From the NCBI GenBank assembly GCA_022495005.1, contig JAGYXB010000664.1, positions 1 to 64,000 on the forward strand: a DNA stretch of 64,000 bases, given 5' to 3'. This DNA is from Rhyacophila brunnea. Its lineage: Eukaryota; Arthropoda; Insecta; Trichoptera; Rhyacophilidae. This document shows positions 48,695 to 60,131 of the stretch, piece after piece; the stretch's first letter is position 1, and each line of letters starts with the position of its first letter. The translations under genes and the position numbers were made by a program. The notes beneath the pieces were generated by a model that ran no database searches, was not told where the DNA came from, and saw only the letters and a program-made list of their open reading frames with translations.

Positions 48695-49020
48695 GGGTGC
48701 AGAACCAACCTGCCACTGGTAATGCGAATTGGGAGGGCGATAACTATGTTCAACCAATTTGCTTCTGGTGTTGACATATTCCACTTGCATGAGTGTGAGT
48801 TTAGGTGGACGCCATTTTATAAATTCTTAAAATAGTGTCTTCTTGGCAAACTCCGTTCAAACTTATATGGCTGTATAATTGTATTTTCACTGCTTTTTAT
48901 GTTTATATTATGTTCCCTTTTATATTTTCATTTTTATCATTTTTTTAATGTTTCATGTCATGTTGTAAACGTCTTAAACTTATTATTTGTAATGTCAACA
49001 ATATGTTAAAAATATAAATT
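48695..49020 (+). mobile_element. 3' end of a non-LTR retrotransposon (LINE family C)
   Basis: GGTGCAGAACCAACCTGCCA, ACTATGTTCAACCAATTTGC, CCACTTGCATGAG, TTTTATAAATTCTTAAAATAG and TGTCATGTTGTAAACGTCTT align with copies at 16.6, 36.8 and 37.6 kb. The coding part is broken. Confidence 0.6.
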
Positions 49021-49024
49021 GAAT

Positions 49025-49660
49025 TGAACAAAAATACAGAGAGAAACAATAGAAATACAATTTAGAGCGCAGTGAAAAATCCTTAACTCACTGAGGGCGA
49101 CGTAATACGTGAATGTTTGAAAACAACTTGTGTACACGATAGAAATAATGTTAGTAGAAATACTTATTATATAGGTATGTAGCGGATGTATTTTTAATTA
49201 AGTTCATTATTATATTGTTAGACTGTATGTGTTCGTATTGAAACTTTAGATTAAACGTGAATTAAACCAAAATTTATAGAAGCAAAACATTGAAATAACA
49301 CCACAGCTGTATATCCCCGCATATTATTATGTGAGACTATGAAAGCTAAGAATGATGAAGTTTATATTAATAAAATGATTAACGTGACCTCAAAATGTAG
49401 GGGAAGCTTTTTTTAAGCCGTAAACCCGTGACATGAAATTTACTAAAATGCCATGCCCAAAAGTTTACCACAAATATACATATAGAACAAGAACATTTTA
49501 TATCAAGTGCCAATCAATACCCACTCATACAATGCTTATACCACTATTATTAAGTGGTTTTCTCTTTCAAATGTTTTAATTAAACTAATTAACTATTTAT
49601 TTTATTCAGCGAATAATTAACAAGACTTGAGAATGAACATTCATAATATTAAACATTTTT
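49025..49660. other. AT-rich DNA, no feature recognised
   Basis: No gene or element is visible. Confidence 0.4.
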
Positions 49661-49662
49661 TT

Positions 49663-49891
49663 ACCATGTCCGATCTTAAGATCATATAAACCTACACAGA
49701 GTGGAGGTTTGTATTATCAGATTTTTGTTTTTACGAGAAATAAATGTTAGTCCGTTGCTCAACATATTAGGTCCATACTCTGACTCCAAACACACATTGA
49801 AAAACAATATGTGTGTTTGCCAAATCCAGGATTCGAACCTGGGACCCACGGCATTATAAGACGACATGTTAACCGCTCGGCCATCGTGACA
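49663..49891 (-). mobile_element. tRNA-derived SINE (family A)
   Basis: A copy of about 229 bp with minus-strand A-box region TGGCCGAGCGGTTAACATG and B box GGTTCGAATCCTGG. The body has the family-typical ACCTAATATGTTGAGCAACGG. It is more diverged than the 48.1-kb copy. Confidence 0.78.
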
Positions 49892-49961
49892 AACATATAT
49901 AATTTGAAAACACCTCGAATATATACCTAGGTACCTATAGAAAAAATCTTTTTTAAAATAT

Positions 49962-50200
49962 ACGGCGCCCGACGGGACTTGAATCTGTAACCACTAGATT
50001 CGCGCCAATGTGTTTTATGAATTAAGCTACGGGCATCCTATCTAATTACAACGAAATTAACTAGCAGTTTTTACATGAAAATGCTTATCAGATTGCGTTA
50101 ATTTTGGCTATCGGTTTTTAATTGTTTTAAATCAAGGTATCATTAACTATCCCAATTACTAATCGACGTCCGGACCAGTCAAAATTTTAGTTTCTTTTAC
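49962..50200. repeat. tRNA-like repeat (family B), copy 2
   Basis: The minus-strand head has GATTCAAGTCCCGTCGGGCGCC, a tRNA B-box and acceptor-like stretch. To its right the segment CTAATTACAACGAAATTAACTAG...CAGATTGCGTTAATTTTGGC aligns with 46840-47000. Confidence 0.55.
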
Positions 50201-50232
50201 TCAGACACGCACGTATTATAAACAATATTGGG

Positions 50233-50305
50233 ACGGAGCGGGACCCGAACCCACATCCATTGGATTCCGGATAACGCGTTTAACCAATTAAGCCAACCTA
50301 TTTAC
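50233..50305 (-). repeat. Solitary tRNA-like sequence
   Basis: On the minus strand TTGGCTTAATTGGTTAAACG (A box) is followed by GGGTTCGGGTCCCG (B box) at tRNA-like spacing, and the 5' and 3' ends can pair partly. The putative anticodon arm is irregular and the sequence sits among SINE-type repeats. A tRNA pseudogene or SINE head is likelier than a functional tRNA. Confidence 0.45.
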
Positions 50306-50340
50306 TAATAGATACACATGTGCGACCGAAGTGTTCATCA

Positions 50341-50645
50341 GCGCATCTATTCTATACACACTAGTGCTTTCGACCTTTACGGCAGCTAAATAGGGTAGGG
50401 AAGTATCGAATTATTAACACTTATTGTAACAATTACAATAATTTAGCCGTCGAACTGTCAAAACTGTCTATATCGGTCTAAAATTTATCACAGCCAAGAG
50501 GTGCTGTTAAAACATAGTGCTTATTGTAACAATTACAACTAATCTATTGTAATTGTTACAATAAGTGTTAATAATTCGATACTTTTCTACCCTATTTAGC
50601 TGCCGTAGCAGACCGAAAGCAGTCTTATGTAAAGAACAGATGCGC
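50341..50645. mobile_element. Foldback MITE (family F), 305 bp
   Basis: Inverted arms: GCGCATCTATTCTATACACA...GGCAGCTAAATAGGGTAG on the left, and the same read inward from 50645. CACTTATTGTAACAATTACAA blocks occur inside in both orientations. The arms total more than 100 bp each. A longer copy lies at 52511-52996. Confidence 0.8.
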
Positions 50646-50658
50646 AGATTTTGTTAAC

Positions 50659-51018
50659 GCTATACTTCAGCTGAGGCATGGTCTAAAAAGATCGTCGCTA
50701 GGCGATGCGCGGATTGTGCAAATGACGCGTGCCGAACGAAATATAATTTGTCATAAAAATCCAACATGCGTCCATTTAATGTTATGTTTATTGTTATATT
50801 ACTAATAATAATAGTATATTTATTGACATGTTTTCTTATGTATCTATACGTAAAGTTTTTTAGTCATCTTTACACGATTTAAGAATATTTTCATCCGACG
50901 CCATGACAAAACAAATCGACGTGCAGACACCTCGACTGTCGGTCTCCGATTGGCGACTAGTGAGCAATTTCGTCGCACCTACTGTTGAAAATTGTTTGCC
51001 GTTTCACTGAAGTACGCT
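50659..51018. repeat. Dispersed repeat R1, longest copy
   Basis: About 360 bp from GCTATACTTCAGCTGAGGC to TTTCACTGAAGTACG. It contains TCTAAAAAGATCGTCGCTAGG and GCGATGCGCGGATTGTGC before the part shared by all three copies. No function or class can be assigned. Confidence 0.75.
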
Positions 51019-51019
51019 G

Positions 51020-51842
51020 TTAATATTGGCGACCGACTTTTTTTCATTTGAATCAAGATGCTAGGTAGGTACTATATAATAATATTTAGATTCATATAAG
51101 AATTCCGGGTTACTGATATGAATAGACTCAATGATTATGTGCAATCGGTAAAATTGTACATAATTAAGTACTAAGTAATAATATTGTATAGATTTAATAA
51201 CTGTGAGCGAATACTGGAAAGATATTTTATCGTGTGGCCTACCCGCTAGAATAGAAACCTTTGAAACAAAGTTGCGTGAAGAATCATTTTCCACGGCAAC
51301 GCGGGCGTAAATTTTAATTACGAAATTATACGTTTAATGGACAGGAGCAGGAGATCTTAAGGAGAGTTATAAACAAAATCAAAATAACGAACATAGCGAA
51401 TACAAACAAAGCACAGCGGAAGCCGTAGATTATTTATGTAACAAACGAGAAAAAATACGTTCGTTCGAGCTTGCCCGAAGAAGACGACGGGAGATATTAA
51501 TTCCGCGGTAAATTGATTTATTTGCGATGACACCCAAAACAAAACGGAGAATAATTCATTACTTTGTAATTATGAAAATTAAGTTCGCCATGAACGGTGA
51601 AAGAATACAAAATAGCCTGACTATATTGTAACCATAAATATTAATAATAGTAGGTACTAAGCTCTATGATAAACTATCATTACTTTTTAGACCGATACTA
51701 ACAATACATTTATATGCTTTTATTCAATACTGAATATACATACGTTTTGAGAATGTCAGAAAGGAAAAACACACTTTAGAAAAACCTCAGAAAAACATAA
51801 TTAGGGGAAAAAATGAACCGATTGGAATCGAACTCAAGAATG
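51020..51842. other. AT-rich DNA, no feature recognised
   Basis: The short minus-strand frames here look like chance. Confidence 0.4.
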
Positions 51843-51850
51843 CTTTAAGC

Positions 51851-52439
51851 CAGTGGTGAAATTTAACTGTGGCCGCACAATTGACATTGACAGTTCTATG
51901 GAAACGTCTGGTGGCCGCACCAAATTTCACTTTGGTTGTGATTGCAAAAATTAAAGCAAATTTTATTTACTAAAAAATGGATCAATTTATTTATAGACAA
52001 GTCCATTTAATAAAAGACAATTGAACATTTTGGTAATATCTATTAATTTAAAAATAATGCGAATGGAAATTCCTCAATACCTACTCCTTTTTTCCAAAGC
52101 GGGCCGAACGGCTGCGACTAAGTTTATATCTGTCAACTGGCTTCGATATTTCTATTTTATGAAGTGCATTACACTGAATGATCTTTCACAGTATACAGTA
52201 GTGGAAAAATCGATAATATTAATAAAGCAATTATTGCCAATTCTTTGAATTGACTTGATTCTTGGTCAACTTCCACCAACATTTTTCAACCGTGGTATTA
52301 TTAAAATGGTTTTTAAGTACTTGATCATGACTCATTTCCAATAACGCATATTTAACGTTAGCCCAGTTAATTAACTTAAATACTGAAAATGATGTTGGTG
52401 GCCGCATGCGGACACCAGGGCCGCATATGAGAACCACTG
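51851..52439. mobile_element. hAT-like non-autonomous element, 589 bp
   Basis: The ends are CAGTGGTGAAATTT and ...GAGAACCACTG (CAGTGGT inverted). The flanks CTTTAAGC (51843-51850) and CTCTAAGC (52440-52447) agree at 7 of 8 positions. GTGGCCGCA motifs recur near both ends. Two short frames inside (52021-52248 plus, 52437-52231 minus) lack recognisable hAT dimerisation or DDE motifs. Confidence 0.75.
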
Positions 52440-52510
52440 CTCTAAGCCCATCCGAGACATGCGAATTATTTCTTATAACTACGTTTTATCTGAAAAAAAT
52501 CTACCAATCA

Positions 52511-52996
52511 GCGCATCTATTCTATACACAAGACTGCTTTCGGCCGCTACGACAGCTATCTAGGGTAGGTTTGTATCGAAGTATTAGCACTTATTGTAAC
52601 AATTACAATAAGTTAGCCGTCTAAACAGTCAAAACTGTCTACCTCGCTCTAAAATTTACCACTACCAAAAGAGGTGCTGTTAAAACATAGCACTTATTGT
52701 AACAATTACAACTAACTATACACAAAAAATGATATCGGCCGCCATCGAGGGTAGTTTTTTTTATATTTTTGTATTGAGGTATTATAATTTTTAAAATAAA
52801 TTAGTTGTAATTGTTACGATAAGTTCTACGTTTTAATAGCACCTCTCTTGGCTGTGCTAACTTTTAGAGCGAGATAGACAGTTTTGACTGTTTAGACGGC
52901 TAACTAATTGTAATAATTATAATACCTCAATACAAAAATATGAAAAACTGCCCTCGACAGCCGCCGATAGCAGTCTTGTGTATAGAATAGATGCGC
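52511..52996. mobile_element. Foldback MITE (family F), 486 bp palindrome
   Basis: Almost the whole element is one imperfect inverted repeat. It runs GCGCATCTATTCTATACACAAG, GACAGCTATC, GTCAAAACTGTCTACCTCG, AAGAGGTGCTGTTAAAACAT and TTGTAATTGTTAC, mirrored around a centre near 52750. This arm architecture is that of a foldback element and would form a long RNA hairpin if transcribed. Confidence 0.85.
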
Positions 52997-52999
52997 AGA

Positions 53000-54646
53000 A
53001 CTTGTTAACTATCATTAATTTAAATATTTAAAAAAAATGTTTAGTTATTGAATTTTTTAATTTATATAATAAAAACAATTATATATAATTGTTTTTTTTA
53101 ATATGTAAGTACATTTCGGGTTTCGTGAAAGATCTCAAAATATATATATATATTACAAAGACAAGCGGCATCACATTGACGACGATTGTCCAGAATCACT
53201 TGGTAAAAAGCGATGTGAAGTTGACGCCGATTGTCTCCAACGGATAAATAAAATTTGTCTAGTTAATATAATATTATATACATTGAAGGTAATAAAACAA
53301 TGAGTTTTCATAAAGTTAAGATTTTTTATATATTAATAAATACTAATATAATAATATGGAATTATTATAACATAACGATAGAAAGCGGCATCTGCACAGC
53401 AATTTTTGTAAATGAAAGAATAATGCGAATGTTCGCGAATATAGGTAATTAAAATTTTAGAATATAATAGATAACATGATATGGATTTGAAAATAATTTG
53501 CTGAGAAAATTTAATAAATAATATCGTCACACTGCGCCACTGTATTTTTAAGTGTAATGACGACATAATGTAGACTTCGTTATTTTTTTTTTGGCGACCC
53601 CTAATAGCATACATCCCATAGATTTCCGTATAACTATATTTCGCTAAAACAATGACAAAAAGATTGCCCAAACTAAAGGTTATCCTCGTTTTGGGACGGG
53701 AAATTTTAAAAGTTCCGAAGAAATACGACGCGGTTTGGTCGCATATTAAAACACACACACACACACATCCAAGACAACTCGGTGACTAGGACAAACTTTA
53801 CACTTTAAGTTATGAGCTTGGAGCGACTAGCGCAGTAAAACTTTTATACTTACCCAATAACACTAAAAAGCTCGCGTATGAAAACCGAATAAAGTGTAAC
53901 AACGTAGTGCCTAGTAAGCTTCACTTGAAAAGATTTTCATAACGAATACGTTATTGGCATACTGAATACCGGGCGAAATTCTTTCATGATATTTCAAACA
54001 GTATCGACTAATATTTTAACGATTAACGATAAACAATAAAATAACTTTATGATGCCGACAATGTAATACGTATACCCAATTTATTGCAAAGGTTATAATT
54101 TCTAATCTCCACGGTGAAATGTTTGTTGGCCGGCTGTCTTTGACGCCGTAGTTCAGTAGTAACATGTTCAAATCACGCATCTGGCAAAAAAATACCCATT
54201 TTTTAATGTACTTAGGGGAAGCACCAAAGCGATTTGACAAATTAATGACTGTGGCACAGAACAGATTATGTAATAAGATACAAATGTGTAAGCCAGTTGC
54301 CCATTTTTATTATTTTATTATCCAACCTAAAGAGCACATTGCGCGCCGACAGTCCTCAAATATTGAATGCGCATTGTGTTTACGTGACAAACGTTAATGC
54401 ATATTATGGATACAGCCGTAACTATTTCAAATAACGTATTATTTAACACGTATTTTATCAAATTTGTCCCATAATTTTCCGCACCCGAGATCCGAAGCCT
54501 TTTTATACCACACCCGATAGAGTACGCCAGTTACCATTAATGATGTGTTCCCTGGTCTAAAAAATAACTTCCATCCTATGGAGGAACCGTTTTAGGAACG
54601 AAAACGGTAATTTACCATGTTTATGTTGTTATGTTACGGTACAGGA
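53000..54646. other. AT-rich DNA, no gene recognised
   Basis: A 143-codon minus-strand frame (53333-53764) begins in an (AC)n microsatellite and is hydrophobic low-complexity, so I regard it as chance. A longer AT palindrome lies at 53073-53095. Confidence 0.35.
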
Positions 54647-54655
54647 TATTAACTG

Positions 54656-54875
54656 TTAGCGATGGTGCCCACAGAACGCGTCGAGCGCGCGAAGTCGGCG
54701 TATTAAGTGTTTATTCATAACCATAATCACACGTCTCTCGCCGCGCATTACCCTTCACCTATGTAATAAGCGGCCCAAGCAGCACAAAACAATTATTTTT
54801 TACAGCGTCTCGTGATTATGGTTATAAATACGCCGACTTCGCCCGCTCGACGCGTTCTGTGGGCACCATCGCTAA
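54656..54875. mobile_element. Inverted-repeat element, 220 bp, with probable 9-bp duplication
   Basis: The arms are about 50 bp and nearly perfect (TTAGCGATGGTGCCCACAGA, then ACGCGTCGAGCG, GCGAAGTCGGCGTATT). They are flanked by TATTAACTG and TATTAATTG (8 of 9 identical). The element is GC-rich, unlike its AT-rich surroundings. The superfamily is not clear. Confidence 0.75.
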
Positions 54876-54879
54876 TATT

Positions 54880-55490
54880 AATTGTGGTATATTTTTTATA
54901 ACCTTGCCCGTGGGCCGTGATGTAATTTGTCAGTCACCTTACATACGTCCATAAATATGTCATTATGCTCTTCACCTACTTCTAAATGTTAACATAACAG
55001 CTGACAGAACACGTAGTCACCGATGTAGAAAAATTCATAAATCTATAAAAAAAAATGTGTCTGAAAACCAGCATTTTTATGTTTAAATACTGTCATACCG
55101 TTAAACTAAAACGGTAAACGAATGTGATGGCATTACTTATTGGCACATTTAAAGAAATGTTACTAGCGTAAAATGAAAATCATATTTCCCAAACGCCACC
55201 GGACGGACTTTCTTATGTCTAATACAATATCGTCGTAAATTCCTTAGATACAACGAAAATACCAAGTTATGTGCGTTGTTTATTATAACATGACATTTTG
55301 TTTATTTGACATTTTTAGGAGACTCCTCCGAAATTATGATTTTATATAAATTACATAATGTTCGGGTCTTGTTGCCAAGCTCATGAATGTCGACAATAAA
55401 CGACCGTGAAGACGTCGGCAACTCTACGGGAATACTAACTACAAAAATAAACAAGATGCTAATGAAACTATAAACGAAAATTAAGTTGTG
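54880..55490. other. AT-rich DNA, no feature recognised
   Basis: Nothing identifiable is visible. Confidence 0.4.
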
Positions 55491-55492
55491 AT

Positions 55493-56101
55493 TATATTGA
55501 GATGCACGTCGCGTACTGTCACGCTATCACGGCGACAAATTTAGTCTACGCTTTCGTCATTTTGCAGAATTTTTCAACGATCACCACCTCTGTAAATTCA
55601 ATCATGGAGAGTGCCAACTCTAATGTATTAGTATTTTGAATTATTATTCATTATTCATGCTAATTTCAATTAAATTTGACAGTTTCTACGTGTGCGTACG
55701 TTAAAATTACTATATCCATAGATAATATTTTGAACAGAAACCAACCTGCAGACCATAGATAATAGACAACATTCTTTTAAAAAATATATAGTGCCAACCG
55801 GTTTTTAGGGTGATTTTGACATGAATCGAAAATGTGTAGGCATGTAGAAAATAATAAAAAAACGTTCATTGAGTCATGTAGGTGTCGATGCAGTGCGGTA
55901 CAGCGTGAGATGACCTCATTGTTTATCTGGTGAGTTCGGCAGATTTTGCTAACTGACAATGTTCGTTCAAATGTTCAAAATGTGCTACGGGATGGGGGCT
56001 AACATTTTTAACGCCAAGAAAAACGACATTACACACTTTTCTCCCGTATCGGCAGCTTACTGTGACGTCACGTGATAGCACGCGACGTGCATCTCAATAT
56101 A
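55493..56101. mobile_element. Inverted-repeat element, 609 bp
   Basis: Perfect 21-bp ends TATATTGAGATGCACGTCGC(G), followed on each side by a second short similarity (GTCACG...TATCAC). The borders are TA-rich, so the exact target duplication is ambiguous (TA is possible). There is no transposase inside. Confidence 0.7.
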
Positions 56102-56639
56102 TTCACAGCTTAAGACACATTCATAAATGTAACATAATACGCATAGTTTGAAATTGTTGCATTCAACAATCAATCGTCAATGCTAGAAAAATTAAAGAAA
56201 TTTCGAAAGAATTGTGGTGACTTTTTATCAATGCCAAAGTTGACGCTGATAAGTTGGCAACCCTAAAATAAATCAATGTCATTGAATTGTGTCATTGAAA
56301 AGAACACTACTAATTCATTTGAAAAAAAAAAGAAAATATTTTATATGTCATACAATAATATACCTAACTAAAAAAGGAAGATAAGTCGTTTTTTTTTTTA
56401 AATTATCTATTGATGTTAATGCTAGCACTGAAAAGTTGTCAACAATGCAAATATCGATAGTTGAAACAATACCTACATCTCCAATGCAATCTACATTTTA
56501 AATCATTTGATGTATTGATTGAGATGTGAAAAAAATAGAATGACACATTTTTGTCGTGTTGATTTAACATACCGTAAGAACAAACAAACAGACATATGGA
56601 ACTGTGGGTATGAATGGTAAATGTAATTTTACCTTTCTA

Positions 56640-56800
56640 CAGTCGATATTACGTTATATATATATATTGTCTTGATTTATCTGTCTGTAACGCAGCACAG
56701 CACACACACACACACTCTCTCTTGATGTATGTCTAAGGCCTAAGGTATGCGAAGCTATAATCTCTCTCTCTGACGCGCGTAAATTTGCACGCGAAGATTT
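56640..56800. repeat. Microsatellite-rich stretch
   Basis: Runs of (TA)n near 56656, (CA)n near 56701 and (CT)n near 56712 and 56760 are interspersed with unique sequence. No gene is visible. Confidence 0.7.
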
Positions 56801-56895
56801 TGAGTCTTTGTTGCGCGATCGCATACATAGAATACAGATATCGCATCACTCCCATGCGCGCTGCACTTAATCGCTTAGTCACATATATACGCGTT

Positions 56896-57006
56896 ATGCC
56901 GGGTCCACACTGGCAACATGTTGCGCGACAACCTCATTAAATTTTACGATAATTATCATACTTATCGTAAAATTTAACGAGGTTGTCGACCGTGTGGACC
57001 CGGCAT
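56896..57006. mobile_element. Small palindromic MITE, second copy, about 111 bp
   Basis: ATGCCGGGTCCACACTGGCA...GCGCGACAACCTCATTAA, with the mirrored arm ending GTGTGGACCCGGCAT. It matches 36895-37049 but lost about 18 bp in its right arm. Confidence 0.78.
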
Positions 57007-57009
57007 TAC

Positions 57010-58460
57010 GCTCTCACGCTTCTTAACCCATTCACTGTATCGTATTAAAGTTCCGTTATTTTTATAAATAAAAAAGACTTTAAGATAGTACCAATGAAAC
57101 TCACACAAAATACACCGATTTTATCGAAATAGATACTTACCAAACTACAGTGGTATACAAATCGACGTGTTCTTTAGCTATGAATATTGTTATATTACTA
57201 TATTGCTTTGTATATGATATTAAAAAATACAATTATTGTTAGCTAAACATTATTATTAAGCGAATCGAAAATAATGTGTTAACTGTTTGCGCATTTTTAT
57301 ATCAGGAGATGAATGAAAATACAAAGATCCTAGTCATCAAAAATCGACAGGGAAAATACGTTTAATAAATATTGCTAATATGCATTTGTATTCACATTTG
57401 TATCACTATACAAATATATAACATAAGATATTATCACGTTCATTTGTTTTTTTACATCTTGCATAAAATGTGTATCAGATTTTTCGAATAATGAATTTTA
57501 AAATAATTGGAATAACGGTACCTACCGGAAGTGGTTACATAGAAATATCGGAAATACCCATTATAATTTTAATATATATATGTACTAGCGGAGCTTTCGC
57601 TAGACAATAGATTCGGACTGGTGTCTTAATCGCATAGTGGTGAAATTTAATATAATAATGAAATAAATCTCATAATATGATTGGATTTGGGGTGCTTGAT
57701 TTACTCGCTCGAAGAGGTAGTCGTTACAGCACGGTTTTTGCTTTAGGGTGGATTTTCAATGTAATGTCAGTTTGACGTGATTGTTTTTCTTTGCTAATTT
57801 GTCACTTATGCGATAGTTTTATTTGTCGGACAATTACACTGTTGCGGTAAAAATTTCTCGTAGAAGTATTTAATATTACTCTGTAGGGAGGATGGCATAA
57901 TATGGACAACTAATCGTCCTAATGTGATGAAATTTGAACGGAACAACGTCATTGTTATTAGAGGTCTGAAATTAAATTGAAATTTAAAATAAAACATTTT
58001 CTTCTCAATCACTTTCTAATGAATACCAAGAAAAATAAATAAAAAAATATTCTTAGGTACTCACTTATCTCTAAATACAAAAATAAGAAATGGCGACGTT
58101 TTTTTTCTTTATCAGTGACGAAGTCGTCGCACTGAAGAAGCTACGGGGCAATTCGACCTCAGCTGATTAAATATTTACAAACACTCACCGGAGAGACGAG
58201 ACGCTGAAATGCTAAAGTGATCTGCACTCAAATCATTGCATTATATTTATGACTGTTAATGCAGCCAACAACATTATCAATGATAACCCATACGGGTGGG
58301 TGAACTCTGTTACTGAGCGTCTGTACTTTGACAGGTGTATCCGAAGATCTCAAAATTATTTTACAGGTATTGTAACACTGACCCACTTAAATGCATTCAT
58401 TATCCGAATTGATACATTAATATGGACGAATCATCTGGGAATAAAAATGACAATCACTTT
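57010..58460. other. AT-rich DNA, no gene recognised
   Basis: TACTAGCGGAGCTTTCGCTAG at 57583 resembles the reversed end of lepidopteran Helitron-like repeats (ends in ...CTAGT), but no body follows. Nothing else is visible. Confidence 0.35.
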
Positions 58461-58464
58461 TTTG

Positions 58465-58660
58465 TCGGGTCTGCCGAATGGCATAATCTGTTCTAACGCC
58501 ATTGCAATAAAGGTGATATTTCTATAAATTCCCGATGCTTTTAGTCGGGTCTGCCGAACGGTTCGGTTCAAACGGGTTCGCTCGAATGAACATTGATACT
58601 AGAAACACTATTCTAACGCCATTACAATAAAGGTGATATTGCTATAAATTCCCGATGCGT
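58465..58660. repeat. Imperfect direct duplication, two units
   Basis: TCGGGTCTGCCGAA starts both units (58465 and 58545). Both share TTCTAACGCCATT(G/A)CAATAAAGGTGATATT and end CTATAAATTCCCGATGC. The second unit carries about 40 extra bp. It is unidentified and possibly part of a transposon. Confidence 0.65.
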
Positions 58661-58831
58661 GATATAGCATAATGGAAATTGCGTGACGTCTACCTATAGA
58701 TGTGCGAATGTCGCTGTGCGTGAATTTAGTTGTTAGCTACTGTATTGAGTGCGTTGTCCATTAATAATGTCATTGCCCTATATATATAGAGCCACTTATG
58801 TATTATACTTATATTCTTATATATATATAGA

Positions 58832-59395
58832 GGTGCCCAAAGACGGAAGCATGCACGATGAAAGTGCTCGAAGAACAAAGCTGGGATGGAGTGCTTTCGG
58901 ACGTCTGAATAGTATCTTCAACAGTAACCTACCATTATGTCTTAAGCGTAGGGTGTTCAACCAATGTGTGCTACCCGTGCTCACGTATGGCTGCGAGACG
59001 TGGACCCTCAACACGAGAGATGTCCAAAGGCTAAGAGTCGCACAGCGAGGCATGGAGAGGTGTATGTTGAGCATCACGCGAAAGTACCGTAAGAGAAACG
59101 AATGGAGTACGCAGACAGAGCAGACAGGAGTACGCTGAAAAAAACAGCTGAAATGGAGATGGGCGGGGCACATTGCTCGCCGAAAGGACGGCCGCTGGAC
59201 AAATGCCGTCATCCAGTGGTACACAAGGGGCACGAAACGGCCACAGGGTCGCCCTAAATTGATTGCCGTATTGACGAACTGGTAAAGTTCGAACAGCGAA
59301 CAGAGGCAGCGAACGACACAGCACCGAGAGAGCTGTAAGAAGCTTGGGGAGGCTTTCATCCAGCAGTGAATTGACCCCGGCTGATGATGATGATA
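58832..59395 (+). pseudogene. C-terminal fragment of an RTE-like LINE ORF2 with (GAT)n tail
   Basis: The plus-strand frame reads KLGWSAFGRLNSIFNS, FNQCVLPVLTYGCETWTL, RVAQRGMERCML and, after an in-frame TGA (59136-59138), QLKWRWAGHIARRKDGRW and KRPQGRPK. These are the conserved C-terminal blocks of lepidopteran endonuclease/reverse-transcriptase elements. A further break follows near 59273, then EAFIQQ-stop. GATGATGATGAT follows (59380-59391), a typical 3' tail. The catalytic core is missing (5' truncation). Confidence 0.85.
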
Positions 59396-60129
59396 TATTT
59401 ATTATAATTAATAAAAAACAACTTTGTCGATTATGGAAGATTTTTAAAACAATGTAGGTAATGAATATAAATTACCTTGAGCGTAAATTAATATTTCTTG
59501 CAAGCGATTTTAAGGTTTTTTAATACATTAATCAAACGTGGCATGAAATTATATATTATGTCAGGATAGTAATCGATCAAATTTAATGTTTTATATTATT
59601 ATAAATTAACAGCGGCACCTCTTAAAAAGGTAAGCACACTTTATCCATTATAGAGAACTGCAATTTTTTAAATACAAGTTCATTACTCAAAAAGACAAAA
59701 ATTATAAGTAGGTAATACAGATTGTTTTTTCTTAATTAAATATAATAATATTATGTTGTCTATATAGGATCATTAACTGATTTTTTTTATTGTTTAATTC
59801 AATTCAATTGAACTAGTAATAATTTTCAAATAACTCATTTTTTTAAATACCGCTTGATCAGAAGATGCATAAATGAATCCACTGTTGAATGAAAGCTTTT
59901 ATCTTACCGATATACGTTGCCACGTATCTACTTCTACAGAACTTTTCTATTTCGTCAATCCAAAGTGCACAGATCCAGATGCAAATTCATATTGTGCGTG
60001 ATACAAATAAAGAAACGTTACAATAAAAACTGAGTACGTTACCACTATAAGTGCAGTGCAATACTAAATTCCGAATACATTTCATTTTTTCGAATTAGTG
60101 TCTTCTTCCAGAACAGTGACGAATTAATA
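59396..60129. other. AT-rich DNA, no feature recognised
   Basis: Nothing identifiable is visible. Confidence 0.4.
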
Positions 60130-60131
60130 TA

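Noticed and set aside
53333..53764. 143-codon minus-strand open frame
   Set aside because: Starts inside an (AC)n run, low-complexity hydrophobic, no domain; chance-length at this AT content.
58817..59359. 180-codon minus-strand frame
   Set aside because: Antisense shadow of the LINE C-terminal region, whose plus-strand frame has recognisable conserved blocks.
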